DNA from: Streptomyces caeruleatus | Lineage (GTDB): Bacteria; Actinomycetota; Actinomycetes; Streptomycetales; Streptomycetaceae | Direction: 5' to 3' | NCBI RefSeq assembly: GCF_001514235.1 | Contig: NZ_KQ948935.1 | Location: forward strand, 1-64,000 | Length of the DNA: 64,000 nt | Shown: one piece after another, positions 33,979-43,098 of the stretch | Layout: every line of letters starts with the position of its first letter | Numbering within the stretch: the stretch's first letter is position 1 | Translations under genes and position numbers: made by a program | The notes under the pieces: model-generated | What the model saw: only the letters and a program-made list of their open reading frames with translations | Told to the model about the DNA's origin: nothing | Database searches by the model: none

Positions 33979-34752
33979 GTGTCCGCTCCCCCACTGCTGG
34001 CCCTGCACGGCGTGTGCAAGCGTTACGGCGCCGTAGAGGTCCTCGTGGACATCGAGCTGGAGATCCACGCCGGCCAGGTCGTCGCCCTGCTCGGCGACAA
34101 CGGGGCCGGCAAGTCCACGCTGATCAAGGTGATCTCCGGGGTCACTCCCGCGGACAAGGGCGTCATCGAGTGGGAGGGCCGTACGGTCCACATCCGGCGC
34201 CCCAACGACGCCCGCGATCTCGGTATCGCCACCGTCTTCCAGGACCTCGCGCTGTGCGGGAACCTCGACGTCGTCGGCAACCTGTTCCTCGGGCGGGAGA
34301 TCCGCAGGTTCGGGTTCCTCGACGAGATGGAGATGGAGCGCCGCACCCTCCGGTTGCTGCAGCAGCTGACCAGGGGCGTCCCGGAGCTGCGCGCCCCGGT
34401 CGTGTCGCTGTCCAGCGGTCAGCGACAGACGGTCGCCATCGCCCGCTCACTCCTCGGCGACCCCCGGCTGCTCCTCCTGGACGAGCCGACCGCGGCACTG
34501 GGCCTCCAGCAGACCACCGAGGTGATGGACCTCGTCGACCAGCTGCGCGACCGCGGCCTGGGCGTGCTGCTCATCAGCCACAACATGGGCGACGTCAAGG
34601 CGCTCGCGGACCGGGCCGCCGTGCTGCGGCTCGGGCGCAACAACGGCTTCTTCGACGTGAACACCGCCTCCCAGGAACAGATCATCTCCTCCATCACCGG
34701 GGCGACGGAGAACACGCCCCGCAGGCCGGCCCACCAGGAGGCGGGATGGTGA
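33979..34752 (+). CDS. Sugar ABC transporter ATP-binding protein (single domain)
   Basis: A 257-residue protein with one ATPase domain: Walker A GDNGAGKSTL (about residue 40), signature LSSGQRQTVAIARSLL and Walker B LLLLDEPTAALG. Ribose- and xylose-type ATPases usually have two fused domains of about 500 residues, so this one resembles the single-domain FrcA group and would act as a homodimer. GTG start after GGAAGGAG. Its end overlaps the permease start by seven bases. Confidence 0.9.
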   Translation: MSAPPLLALHGVCKRYGAVEVLVDIELEIHAGQVVALLGDNGAGKSTLIKVISGVTPADKGVIEWEGRTVHIRRPNDARDLGIATVFQDLALCGNLDVVGNLFLGREIRRFGFLDEMEMERRTLRLLQQLTRGVPELRAPVVSLSSGQRQTVAIARSLLGDPRLLLLDEPTAALGLQQTTEVMDLVDQLRDRGLGVLLISHNMGDVKALADRAAVLRLGRNNGFFDVNTASQEQIISSITGATENTPRRPAHQEAGW

Positions 34753-36053
34753 AAGGGACACGCGACCGGGCGGACGACCCGCAGGCCGACGCCGCCGTAC
34801 CCGCCCCCGAGGCGGCCCGGCCGGCGGATCGCGGACCGGCCGTGGCCCGAGCCATGGAGAGCTGCGCCCGTGCCCTGGAGGGCTGGGTCGCCTTCTCCCG
34901 GCGCAAGCTGCGGGCCGGCGAGCTGGGCTCCCTGCCTGTCGTCCTCGTCCTCGCCGTCGTCTGGATCACCTTCCAGTCCCTCAACTCGAACTTTCTCTCG
35001 CCCCGGAACCTGTCCAACCTCAGCGTGGACATCGTGGGTACCGGTCTGATCGCGGTCGGCATCGTCTTCGTGCTGCTGCTCGGCGAGCTCGATCTGTCGG
35101 TCGGTTCGATCAGCGGACTCGCGGCGGCCGTCTTCGCCGTACTGAACGTGAACAACGGCGTGCCTGAGTGGCTCGCCCTCATCGTCGCGGTGCTGGCCGG
35201 CACCGCGGCCGGGACCGTGCAGGGCTATTCCTTCGCCAGAACCCGGGTGCCGGCGTTCGTCGTCACGCTCGCGGGGCTGCTGACCTGGAACGGGCTCATG
35301 CTCTACATCCTGGGCACCAGCGGCACGATCAACCTCGACGAGTCCGGACTCGTCGCCGACCTGACCAGCTACTACTTCACCAACGACGCCGTCGCCTACG
35401 GCCTGGCGGCACTCTCCGTGGGACTGGTCTTCCTGGTGTCCTACCAGGACCGGCGGCGTCGCACGGCCGCCGGCATGCCGCACCGCTCGCTCCAGATCAT
35501 CGTGGTGCGCACCGGAGGGCTCGCGGTGATCGCGTTCGTCACCGCGTATCTCCTCAACCGCTTCCAGGGACTGCCGCTCGCCCTGCTGATCTTCCTGGTG
35601 GTGGTCGCCGGACTCGACGTCATCCTGCGCCGCACGCACTACGGACGGCAGGTCTACGCCCTCGGCGGCGGGATCGAGGCGGCCCGCCGCGCCAGCCTCC
35701 GTGTGACGCGGGTGCAGACCGCGGTACTCGCGGTGTCCGGCACGATGGCGGCCGTCGGCGGGCTGTTCCTGGCCTCGCGGATCACCTCGGTGAGCCAGAG
35801 TTCGGGCTCGGGCGTGCTGCTCCTCAACGCCATCGCGGCGGCCGTCATCGGCGGCACCAGCCTGTTCGGCGGGCGCGGCTCCACCTGGTCGGCGGTGCTC
35901 GGCATGCTCGTCATCCAGTCGATCGCCTCCGGCATGGCGATCACGGACACCCCCGCCGCGGTCCAGTTCATGATCACGGGCGGGGTGCTCTTCGCCGCCG
36001 TGGTCATCGACGCGCTGTCCCGCCGCTCCCAGGAGGCACACGGCCGGGCCTGA
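34746..36053 (+). CDS. Sugar ABC transporter permease
   Basis: A 435-residue membrane protein with about ten hydrophobic helices after a polar N-terminus of about 60 residues. Typical parts are VLLLGELDLSVGSISGLAAA, YSFARTRVPAFVVTLAGLL, a cytoplasmic loop with ALGGGIEAARRASLRV and AAVIGGTSLFGGRG. This is the RbsC/XylH fold. The ATG lies within the end of the ATPase gene, so translation is coupled. The transporter would import a pentose or related sugar with the lipoprotein encoded upstream. Confidence 0.9.
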   Translation: MVKGTRDRADDPQADAAVPAPEAARPADRGPAVARAMESCARALEGWVAFSRRKLRAGELGSLPVVLVLAVVWITFQSLNSNFLSPRNLSNLSVDIVGTGLIAVGIVFVLLLGELDLSVGSISGLAAAVFAVLNVNNGVPEWLALIVAVLAGTAAGTVQGYSFARTRVPAFVVTLAGLLTWNGLMLYILGTSGTINLDESGLVADLTSYYFTNDAVAYGLAALSVGLVFLVSYQDRRRRTAAGMPHRSLQIIVVRTGGLAVIAFVTAYLLNRFQGLPLALLIFLVVVAGLDVILRRTHYGRQVYALGGGIEAARRASLRVTRVQTAVLAVSGTMAAVGGLFLASRITSVSQSSGSGVLLLNAIAAAVIGGTSLFGGRGSTWSAVLGMLVIQSIASGMAITDTPAAVQFMITGGVLFAAVVIDALSRRSQEAHGRA

Positions 36054-36145
36054 CCGCGGCCGCGCCCGCCACCCGTCAGAGAGGCGGCGCGCACGCGATG
36101 CTTGAGGAAAGGGTGGCCGACGAGGACGGTCAGGAGGTGAGGGCG

Positions 36146-36778
36146 GTGATCGCCGTGAACCCGATGGACAGCGACTCGGTGCTGGCGACCTTCGGTGCCC
36201 TCGGGGTCCTCGTGGTGATCTTCGCGGAGTCGGGTCTGCTCGTTTTCGGCTTCTTCCTGCCCGGCGACACCCTGCTCTTCCCGGCGGGCGTGCTGTGCGC
36301 GGCGAGCGCCGACCAGGCGCCCCGGCTGATGCTGTGGCAGGTGCTGCTGTGCGCGGCGGTCGGTGCCGTGCTCGGGGCCCAGGTCGGCTTCCTGCTCGGA
36401 CGGCACGGCGGGCGGGCCCTGCTGGCCCGCACCTCCAGACGCCGCGTCCGGGAGGCGGCGGCCCGGGCGGAGAAGCTGCTGGCCCGGTACGGCTACGGAA
36501 AGGCCCTGGTGATCGGCCGTTTCATCCCGATGGTGCGGACCGTCCTGCACCCGGCGGCCGGCGCCCTCGGCGTGCCCACCCGGACGTTCACCGTCTGGCA
36601 GATCGTCGGCGGCCTGCTCTGGTCGACGAGCCTGGTCATGGCCGGATACGCCCTCGGCACCACCGTCCCCGACGCCGACGACTTCCTGCTGCCGATGGTC
36701 GCCGCCGTCGTCGTGCTCTCCCTGCTGCCCCTGATTCCCGTACTGACCGAGGCACGCCGCTCCAGGCGCGACCGCTGA
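36146..36778 (+). CDS. DedA family membrane protein
   Basis: A 210-residue membrane protein. It has ESGLLVFGFFLPGDTLLFPA, the DedA signature, and GRFIPMVRTVLHPAAGALGV, with the conserved Arg and Pro of the family, and about five hydrophobic helices. I chose the GTG at 36146 because AGGAGG at 36132-36137 is correctly spaced, while the ATG at 36098 has a poor site. DedA proteins move lipids or lipid-linked carriers across the membrane. It lies 92 bases downstream of the sugar permease and may not belong to that operon. Confidence 0.85.
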   Translation: MIAVNPMDSDSVLATFGALGVLVVIFAESGLLVFGFFLPGDTLLFPAGVLCAASADQAPRLMLWQVLLCAAVGAVLGAQVGFLLGRHGGRALLARTSRRRVREAAARAEKLLARYGYGKALVIGRFIPMVRTVLHPAAGALGVPTRTFTVWQIVGGLLWSTSLVMAGYALGTTVPDADDFLLPMVAAVVVLSLLPLIPVLTEARRSRRDR

Positions 36779-36882
36779 CGCCCGCTCCCCGCGACTGGTC
36801 CGGCGGCGGCCCGGGTATGCATGCGGGGTGCTCGAACTCGCCCGCCCCGTCGTGCGGTTGCCCGCACGGGAGCGCTGACACC

Positions 36883-37209
36883 GTGGCCACACCAGCCCGG
36901 ACACCGGGGCTCGAACCCGGCCGGGTCGCCGAGATCATCGTCGCCCGGGGCGACGCGGGACCCGGCAGCCGCGCGTCCGGGTATCTGGTGGGCGACCGCT
37001 GGGTTTTCACCGCGGGGCACGCCGTGTCCGCGGCCGGCGCCGGAGCCGTCACCGTACGCTTCAACGCCGGGCTGCCGGCCCAGTGGTCCGCCCCCGCACG
37101 CGTCCCGCTCCTCGCCGAGTCGGCGGATGTGGCCCTTCTGGAGGTCACCGGCCCCACGCGCCCGCCCCTCACTCGTTCGACTCATCGGACATCGTTCGAA
37201 AACTCTTGA
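36883..37209 (+). pseudogene. Trypsin-like protease domain, N-terminal relic
   Basis: About 108 residues starting with GTG. GYLVGDRWVFTAGHAVSAAG carries the catalytic His motif, and ESADVALLEVTGPTRPP the catalytic Asp. After that the similarity stops and a short unrelated tail reaches a stop codon. The Ser-containing half is missing, so it cannot be active. In Streptomyces such N-terminal protease domains often head large conflict-system or NTPase proteins, so a much longer gene may have been lost. The residue was not matched further. Confidence 0.55.
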
Positions 37210-37315
37210 CGCTGTGCCACACCCCGGCTGACACTCTCGCAACACGACGTCACACAGCCGAAACGGCAGGGTGCCCATGGCCGAGGCCCCGCCATGCCTC
37301 AGCAGGGAAAACCAC

Positions 37316-40300
37316 ATGCCGTACATCGCACGTGCCCGTGACCGCGTGAGACGCCGGGCGGGCCGACTCGCCGGGCTGACCGCCGTGTCGCTGTTGCTGG
37401 GGCTCGCCGCCCCCGCCCTTCCCGCACAGGCCGCCGACACGGCCCAAGCGGCGGAGGTCACCGATGGTCTCGCCCTCTGGTACAAGCTCGACGCCGCCTC
37501 CGGCGGCACGGTGCCCGACGCCTCCGGCCACGGCCGGGACGCCACGGTGAACGGCACCGCGGACTGGTCGGGCACCGGCGAGGGGCTCGCCTTCAACGGT
37601 TCGGACACCTACCTCAAGGTGCCGGACGACGTCATGAAGGGCATGGACGCGATCACCGTCTCGCTGGACGTGCGGATCGACTCCGCGCAGAGCACGCCGT
37701 ATTTCCTGTACGGCTTCGGCAACTCCAGCGGCGGCAACGGCAACGGCTACCTCTTCACCACCGGCAACTCCCTGCGGACGTCCGTCGCGAGCGGCAACTG
37801 GTCGACCGAGCAGACCACCAAGCCCGCCGACTCCCACAACCTCACCCGCGCGGTCTGGAAGCACCTCACCTACACGCAGACCGGCACCACGGGCGTGCTG
37901 TACGAGGACGGTGTCGAGGTCGGCCGCAACACCTCCGTCGGCATCACCCCGGGCTCGATCGGCTCCGGCACCACCACCGCCAACTACATAGGCAAGTCCG
38001 TCTACTCGGGCGACAAGCTGTTCAAGGGCCGCATCCGTGACTTCCGGGTCTACGACCGCGCGCTCGCGGCGTCCGAGGTCGAGCAGCTCGCCCTCCCCGT
38101 CGCCACCGAGGGCGTCACCGACGACAAGGCGGCGCTGAGCCTCGGGGACACCAGTGCCGTCACGGCCGACCTCGACCTGCCGAGGACCGGCACGGCGGGC
38201 GGCTCCTCGATCAGCTGGGCCAGCGACGCGCCGTCCGTGGTGTCGGACACCGGCAAGGTGACCCGCCCGGCCGCCGGACAGCCCGACGGCCACGCCACGC
38301 TCACGGCCACCCTGAAGAAGGGCACCGTCACCGGCACCAGGACCTTCGAGGTCACGGTGCTGCCCGACTTCGACGACCGGACGGCCGCCGAACAGGCCGC
38401 CGAGGCCCTCACCGTCCACAACCTCGACGACGTACGCGGCAACCTGACCCTCCCGACGACCGGCGCCTACGGCACGGCCGTCACCTGGTCCTCCGCGCGG
38501 CCGGACGTCGTCTCCGCCGACGGCGTCGCCCACCGCCCCGCGCACGGCGACGGCACCACCACGGTCGAGCTGACCGCCACCGTCACCAAGGGCGAGGCGA
38601 AGGCGACCCGCGCCTTCACCGCGAAGGTCCCGGAACTGCCGAAGCAGGAGGCCCTCAAGGGCTACATGTTCAGCTACTTCACCGGCGAGGGCACGGCCGA
38701 CGGCGAGCAGCTGTACGCCGCGCTCAGCAAGGGCGACGACCCGCTGAAGTGGCGTGAGCTGAACGACGGCAAGCCCGTCCTGACCTCCACGCTCGGCGAG
38801 AAGGGCCTGCGCGACCCGTTCATCATCCGCTCCCCGGAGGGCGACAAGTTCTACCAGATCGCCACCGACCTGAGGATCTACGGCAACGGCGACTGGGACG
38901 CCTCCCAGCGCACCGGCAGCAAGTCCATCATGGTCTGGGAGTCCACCGACCTCGTCCACTGGACGAACCAGCGCCTCGTCAAGGTCTCCCCGGACAGCGC
39001 GGGCAACACCTGGGCGCCGGAGGCGTTCTACGACGCCAAGCTCGGCGAGTACGTGGTCTTCTGGGCGTCGAAGCTGTACGACAACGAGGCGCACTCCGGC
39101 GACACGTACAACCGCATGATGTACGCGACCACCCGCGACTTCTACACCTTCAGCGAGCCCAAGGTCTGGATCGACCGCGGCTACTCCGTCATCGACTCCA
39201 CGGTGATCCAGCACGACGGAACGTACTTCCGCCTCTCCAAAGACGAGCGGAACAACACCTCCTCGACGCCCAACAGCAAGTTCATCTTCGAGGAGAAGTG
39301 CGACTCCCTCCTCGACCTGTCCTGGGACGCCGTCGCCGAGGGCATCGGCAAGGGCGCGATGAACGCCGCCGAGGGGCCGCTGGTGTTCAAGTCGAACACC
39401 GAGGACAAGTGGTACGCGTTCCTGGACGAGTTCGGCGGGCGCGGCTACATCCCGTTCGAGACGACGGACCTCGCCTCCGGCACCTGGACCCCGTCCACCG
39501 GCTACGACCTCCCGGCCAAGCCCCGCCACGGCACGGTGCTCCCGGTGACGCAGGCCGAGTACGACCGGCTGCTGCGCGCCTACCAGCCGGACCAGTTGGT
39601 GACGGGCGTCGAGGACGTGACGGTGAAGACGCGGACCGGTGAGGCGCCGGTCCTCCCGGCCACCGTGATCGCCGAGTACGCCGACGGCGTCAAGCGTCCC
39701 GTCTCCGTGACCTGGGAGGACGTCCCGGCGTCGAAGTACGCCCAGGCCGGCACCTTCACCGTGACCGGCAGCCTGCCCGACGGCACGGCGCTGCCGGTCC
39801 GGGCCGAGGTGACCGTCTCGGCGGAAGGACCGGACGTCCCGGCCGACCTGCTCCTGCGGTACGACTTCGACGAGACGGGCGGCAACATCGCCCGGGACGC
39901 CTCCGGGCACGGCTACCACGGCACCTACGTCCGTACTCCCGACTTCGGCACGGGCATCGACGGCGGCTCGTTCAAGATGTCCGGCGCCTCCGACTCGCCG
40001 TATGTGAAGATCCCGAACGGCGTGCTGCGGAACGCCGACAGCGTCACCGTCTCGACCTACGCCAAGTGGAAGGGCGGCGGCAACTTCCAGTGGCTGTTCG
40101 GGCTCGGTCCGGACAGCGACAAGTACCTGTTCGCGACCCCCTCCAACGGCGGCTCCAGCCTCTACTCGGCGATCACCAAGGCGAGTTGGTCGGCGGAGTC
40201 GAAACTGACGGCAGGCCGGCAGCTCACGCCCGGCGAGTGGCGGCACGTCACCGTCACCCTCGACGGCACGACCGGCACGATGGTCCTCTACGTGGACGGC

Positions 40301-42535
40301 ATCGAGGCGGCGCGCACGACGACGACCATCAAGCCGTCCGAGCTGTACGACGCGAACAAGGACCACTCCGGCTACATCGGCCGGTCCCTGTACGCGGCCG
40401 ACCCCTACTTCGGCGGCGAGGTCGACGACTTCCGCGTCTACGACCGGGCCCTGACGGCCGCCGAGGTCATGGAGCTCAGCGGGAACACCGCGGGCATCGC
40501 CAAGGCCACGCACCCCGCCCTGAAGGTCGACGCGCTGATCGACAACGCCGACGGCACGATCACGCTGCCGATGAAGGAGGGCACCGATCTCACGGCCCTC
40601 GCCCCGGAGTTCACCCTCGCCCACGGCGCGGCGATCAGCCCGGCTTCCGGCAGCGTGCAGGACTTCAGCAAGCCGGTGACGTACGAGGTGACCGGTTCCG
40701 ACGGCCAGAAGCGCGGCTGGACGGTCTCGGCACTCGTCATGAGGAGCCCGGTGCTGCCGGGGCTCAACGCCGACCCGAACATCGTGCGGTTCGGCGACAC
40801 CTTCTACCTGTACCCGACCACCGACGGCTTCGAGGGCTGGAGCGGTACGCAGTTCAAGGCGTACTCGTCCACCGACCTGGTCCACTGGAAGGACCACGGT
40901 GTCATCCTCGACCTGGGTCCGGACGTCTCCTGGGCGGACAGCAGGGCGTGGGCGCCGACGATCGCCGAGAAGGACGGGAAGTACTACTTCTACTTCTGTG
41001 CCGACGCCAACATCGGCGTCGCGGTGTCCGACTCGCCGACGGGGCCGTTCAAGGACGCGCTGGGCAAGCCGCTGCTCAAGGCGGGCCAGTTGAGCGGCCA
41101 GATGATCGACCCGGCCGTGTTCACGGACGACGACGGGCAGTCGTACCTCTACTGGGGCAACGGGCACGCGTACGTGGCGCCCCTGAACGCCGACATGACC
41201 TCGATCGACACGTCGAAGGTCGAGGACATCACCCCGAGCGGCTACAACGAGGGCACCTTCGTCATCAAGCGCAAGGGCACCTACTACTTCATGTGGTCGG
41301 AGAACGACACCCGGGACGAGAACTACCGCGTCGCCTACGCCACCGGCCCCTCCCCCACCGGCCCGTGGACCAAGCACGGCGTGATCCTGGAGAAGGACCT
41401 CTCCCTCGGTATCAAGGGGCCCGGCCACCACTCCGTCGTCCATGTGCCGAACACCGACGACTGGTACGTCGCCTACCACCGGTTCGCCATCCCCGGCGGC
41501 GACGGCACCCACCGTGAAACGACCGTCGACAAGCTGGAGTTCGACGCCGACGGCCTGATCAGGAAGGTCGTGCCCACGCTCACCGGCATCGACCCGGTGA
41601 CCGTCGTGCACGCCGGTGCGGACGGCACCGGGAAGGAAGGCGACGCGATCCCGCTGAACGGCACGGTCTCCGGTGCGGGCAGCCCGAAGTGGACGGTCGA
41701 GGCCGGCGCGCCCTGCGCGGTCGCCGATCCCGAGGCCGCCCGGACCATGGTCACCTGCACCGACAACGGCACGTACGACGTCACCCTGGCCGGGGGCCGC
41801 GGCAGCGACACGGCCACCGTCGACGTCGCCAACGCGGCACCGGCGATCACCTCGGCCACCGGCCCGAAGTCGACCGTGTCGGTCCGCCAACGCGCCACGG
41901 TCACCGCCGGGTTCGGCGACGCGGGGGCCCGGGACACCCACACCTGCGCGGTCGACTGGAAGGACGGCACCGACCCGACCACCGGCACGGTCACCGGCAC
42001 CGTGTGCCGAGCCGAGCACACCTACACCAGGCCCGGCATCCACCGTCCGGTGATCACGGTCACCGACGACGACGGCGCCTCGGACAGCACCACGCTCCCC
42101 GAGCTGATCGTCTACGACCGCGGCGCGGGCCCCGCACTCGGCACCGGCGTGATCACCTCCCCGGCCGGCGCCTACCCGGCCGAGCCCGCTCTGACCGGCA
42201 AGGCGGCCTTCTCCTTCGCCGTCGCGTACGGCAAGGGAGCCACCGTCCCGACGGGCAAGGCGACCTTCGACTTCGGGCCGGCCAGGCTGAAGTTCCGCTC
42301 CACCGGCTCCGACTGGCTGGTGATCACCGGCTCCCGGGCGGTCTACCAGGGCTCCGGCACCGTCAACGGCAGCGGCGGCTACGGCTTCCGGATCACCGCG
42401 ACGGACGCCCCGGACACCTTCCGTATCAGGATCTGGAAGAAGTCCACCGGTGACGTCGTCCACGACAACCTCACCGGCGCGAGGACGTCGGGCATCGTCA
42501 AGATCGGCGGCGACCCCGGGGGCCGTGCGGGCTGA
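37316..42535 (+). CDS. Large exported protein with two GH43 domains, LamG and PKD-like domains
   Basis: A 1,739-residue protein with a signal peptide (GLTAVSLLLGLAAPALPAQA). Order: LamG-like domain (about residues 45-255), two Ig-like repeats (about 258-440), GH43 domain A (about 445-755, catalytic acids in LRDPFII, VIDSTVI and NAAEGPLV), Ig-like (about 760-835), second LamG (about 845-1060), a small beta domain (about 1065-1140), GH43 domain B (about 1145-1420, acids in NADPNIV, MIDPAVF and YNEGTFV), Ig-like and PKD-like domains and a final beta domain (about 1600-1739). Both GH43 domains keep the acid triad. GH43 enzymes cut arabinan, arabinoxylan or related chains. The ATG at 37316 was preferred to 37271 since the signal peptide starts there, after AGCAGGGAAA. 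The bases 37210-37315 hold the likely promoter. Confidence 0.9.
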   Translation: MPYIARARDRVRRRAGRLAGLTAVSLLLGLAAPALPAQAADTAQAAEVTDGLALWYKLDAASGGTVPDASGHGRDATVNGTADWSGTGEGLAFNGSDTYLKVPDDVMKGMDAITVSLDVRIDSAQSTPYFLYGFGNSSGGNGNGYLFTTGNSLRTSVASGNWSTEQTTKPADSHNLTRAVWKHLTYTQTGTTGVLYEDGVEVGRNTSVGITPGSIGSGTTTANYIGKSVYSGDKLFKGRIRDFRVYDRALAASEVEQLALPVATEGVTDDKAALSLGDTSAVTADLDLPRTGTAGGSSISWASDAPSVVSDTGKVTRPAAGQPDGHATLTATLKKGTVTGTRTFEVTVLPDFDDRTAAEQAAEALTVHNLDDVRGNLTLPTTGAYGTAVTWSSARPDVVSADGVAHRPAHGDGTTTVELTATVTKGEAKATRAFTAKVPELPKQEALKGYMFSYFTGEGTADGEQLYAALSKGDDPLKWRELNDGKPVLTSTLGEKGLRDPFIIRSPEGDKFYQIATDLRIYGNGDWDASQRTGSKSIMVWESTDLVHWTNQRLVKVSPDSAGNTWAPEAFYDAKLGEYVVFWASKLYDNEAHSGDTYNRMMYATTRDFYTFSEPKVWIDRGYSVIDSTVIQHDGTYFRLSKDERNNTSSTPNSKFIFEEKCDSLLDLSWDAVAEGIGKGAMNAAEGPLVFKSNTEDKWYAFLDEFGGRGYIPFETTDLASGTWTPSTGYDLPAKPRHGTVLPVTQAEYDRLLRAYQPDQLVTGVEDVTVKTRTGEAPVLPATVIAEYADGVKRPVSVTWEDVPASKYAQAGTFTVTGSLPDGTALPVRAEVTVSAEGPDVPADLLLRYDFDETGGNIARDASGHGYHGTYVRTPDFGTGIDGGSFKMSGASDSPYVKIPNGVLRNADSVTVSTYAKWKGGGNFQWLFGLGPDSDKYLFATPSNGGSSLYSAITKASWSAESKLTAGRQLTPGEWRHVTVTLDGTTGTMVLYVDGIEAARTTTTIKPSELYDANKDHSGYIGRSLYAADPYFGGEVDDFRVYDRALTAAEVMELSGNTAGIAKATHPALKVDALIDNADGTITLPMKEGTDLTALAPEFTLAHGAAISPASGSVQDFSKPVTYEVTGSDGQKRGWTVSALVMRSPVLPGLNADPNIVRFGDTFYLYPTTDGFEGWSGTQFKAYSSTDLVHWKDHGVILDLGPDVSWADSRAWAPTIAEKDGKYYFYFCADANIGVAVSDSPTGPFKDALGKPLLKAGQLSGQMIDPAVFTDDDGQSYLYWGNGHAYVAPLNADMTSIDTSKVEDITPSGYNEGTFVIKRKGTYYFMWSENDTRDENYRVAYATGPSPTGPWTKHGVILEKDLSLGIKGPGHHSVVHVPNTDDWYVAYHRFAIPGGDGTHRETTVDKLEFDADGLIRKVVPTLTGIDPVTVVHAGADGTGKEGDAIPLNGTVSGAGSPKWTVEAGAPCAVADPEAARTMVTCTDNGTYDVTLAGGRGSDTATVDVANAAPAITSATGPKSTVSVRQRATVTAGFGDAGARDTHTCAVDWKDGTDPTTGTVTGTVCRAEHTYTRPGIHRPVITVTDDDGASDSTTLPELIVYDRGAGPALGTGVITSPAGAYPAEPALTGKAAFSFAVAYGKGATVPTGKATFDFGPARLKFRSTGSDWLVITGSRAVYQGSGTVNGSGGYGFRITATDAPDTFRIRIWKKSTGDVVHDNLTGARTSGIVKIGGDPGGRAG

Positions 42536-42642
42536 CCACCGGTGGGGGGCGCCTCAGCGCCGTTGAAACCGCGGTGAAACCGAGCGGAAGTCGGCTCCCC
42601 GCAGGCTCTGAGGCGTCTCCCACCAGCGGAAAGGCCGCCACC

Positions 42643-43098
42643 ATGACCGGCGCCCCGCACCTCACCCCCGAGCTCGTCGAGGACCCCGTCCGCGGTTACG
42701 CCGACCTGCGTGCCCGCACCGACGTCGGCCACGCGGTCCTGCCGGGCCTGGACACCCCCGTGCGGCTGCTGACCCGCTTCGGCGACGTCCGGGCCGCGCT
42801 GACCGAGCCGCGGCTGATCCGGGACCGTGGCGCCGTCCCCGGTGGCTCCGACATGCCGGACCCGCAGGCCGAGTTGCTGACCCAGGGCATGGAGGACTTC
42901 CCGGCGGAGTACGCGCAGTACCCATCGGGGCACCTGGCGCTGTTCGACGGCGACGAGCACACCCGGCGACGCGGCCCGCTCACCCGCGCCTTCACCGCCC
43001 GCCGGGTGTCCGCGCTGCGCCCCTTCGTGGAGAAGTCCGCACGGGAACTCGCCCTCGCCGACCGTTCCGAACGCGAACAGGTCGATCTGCTCGGCGAG
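42643..43098 (+). pseudogene. Cytochrome P450, N-terminal fragment
   Basis: About 152 residues: VEDPVRGYADLRARTDVGHA, YPSGHLALFDGDEHTRRRGP and FTARRVSALRPFVEKSAREL, which is the first third of a class I actinobacterial P450 including the C-helix region. Similarity ends after VDLLGE near 43098 and the sequence passes into the antisense of a SARP-type regulator. The haem-binding part and ExxR are missing, so no enzyme can form. ATG at 42643 follows a weak site. The gene is convergent with the regulator. Confidence 0.7.

Noticed and set aside
37250..42463. A 1,737-residue open frame on the minus strand
   Set aside because: It is the antisense of the double GH43 gene. Its product is a low-information mix of Gly, Arg, Val and Asp typical of GC-rich antisense frames, while the plus strand has clear domains and a signal peptide.
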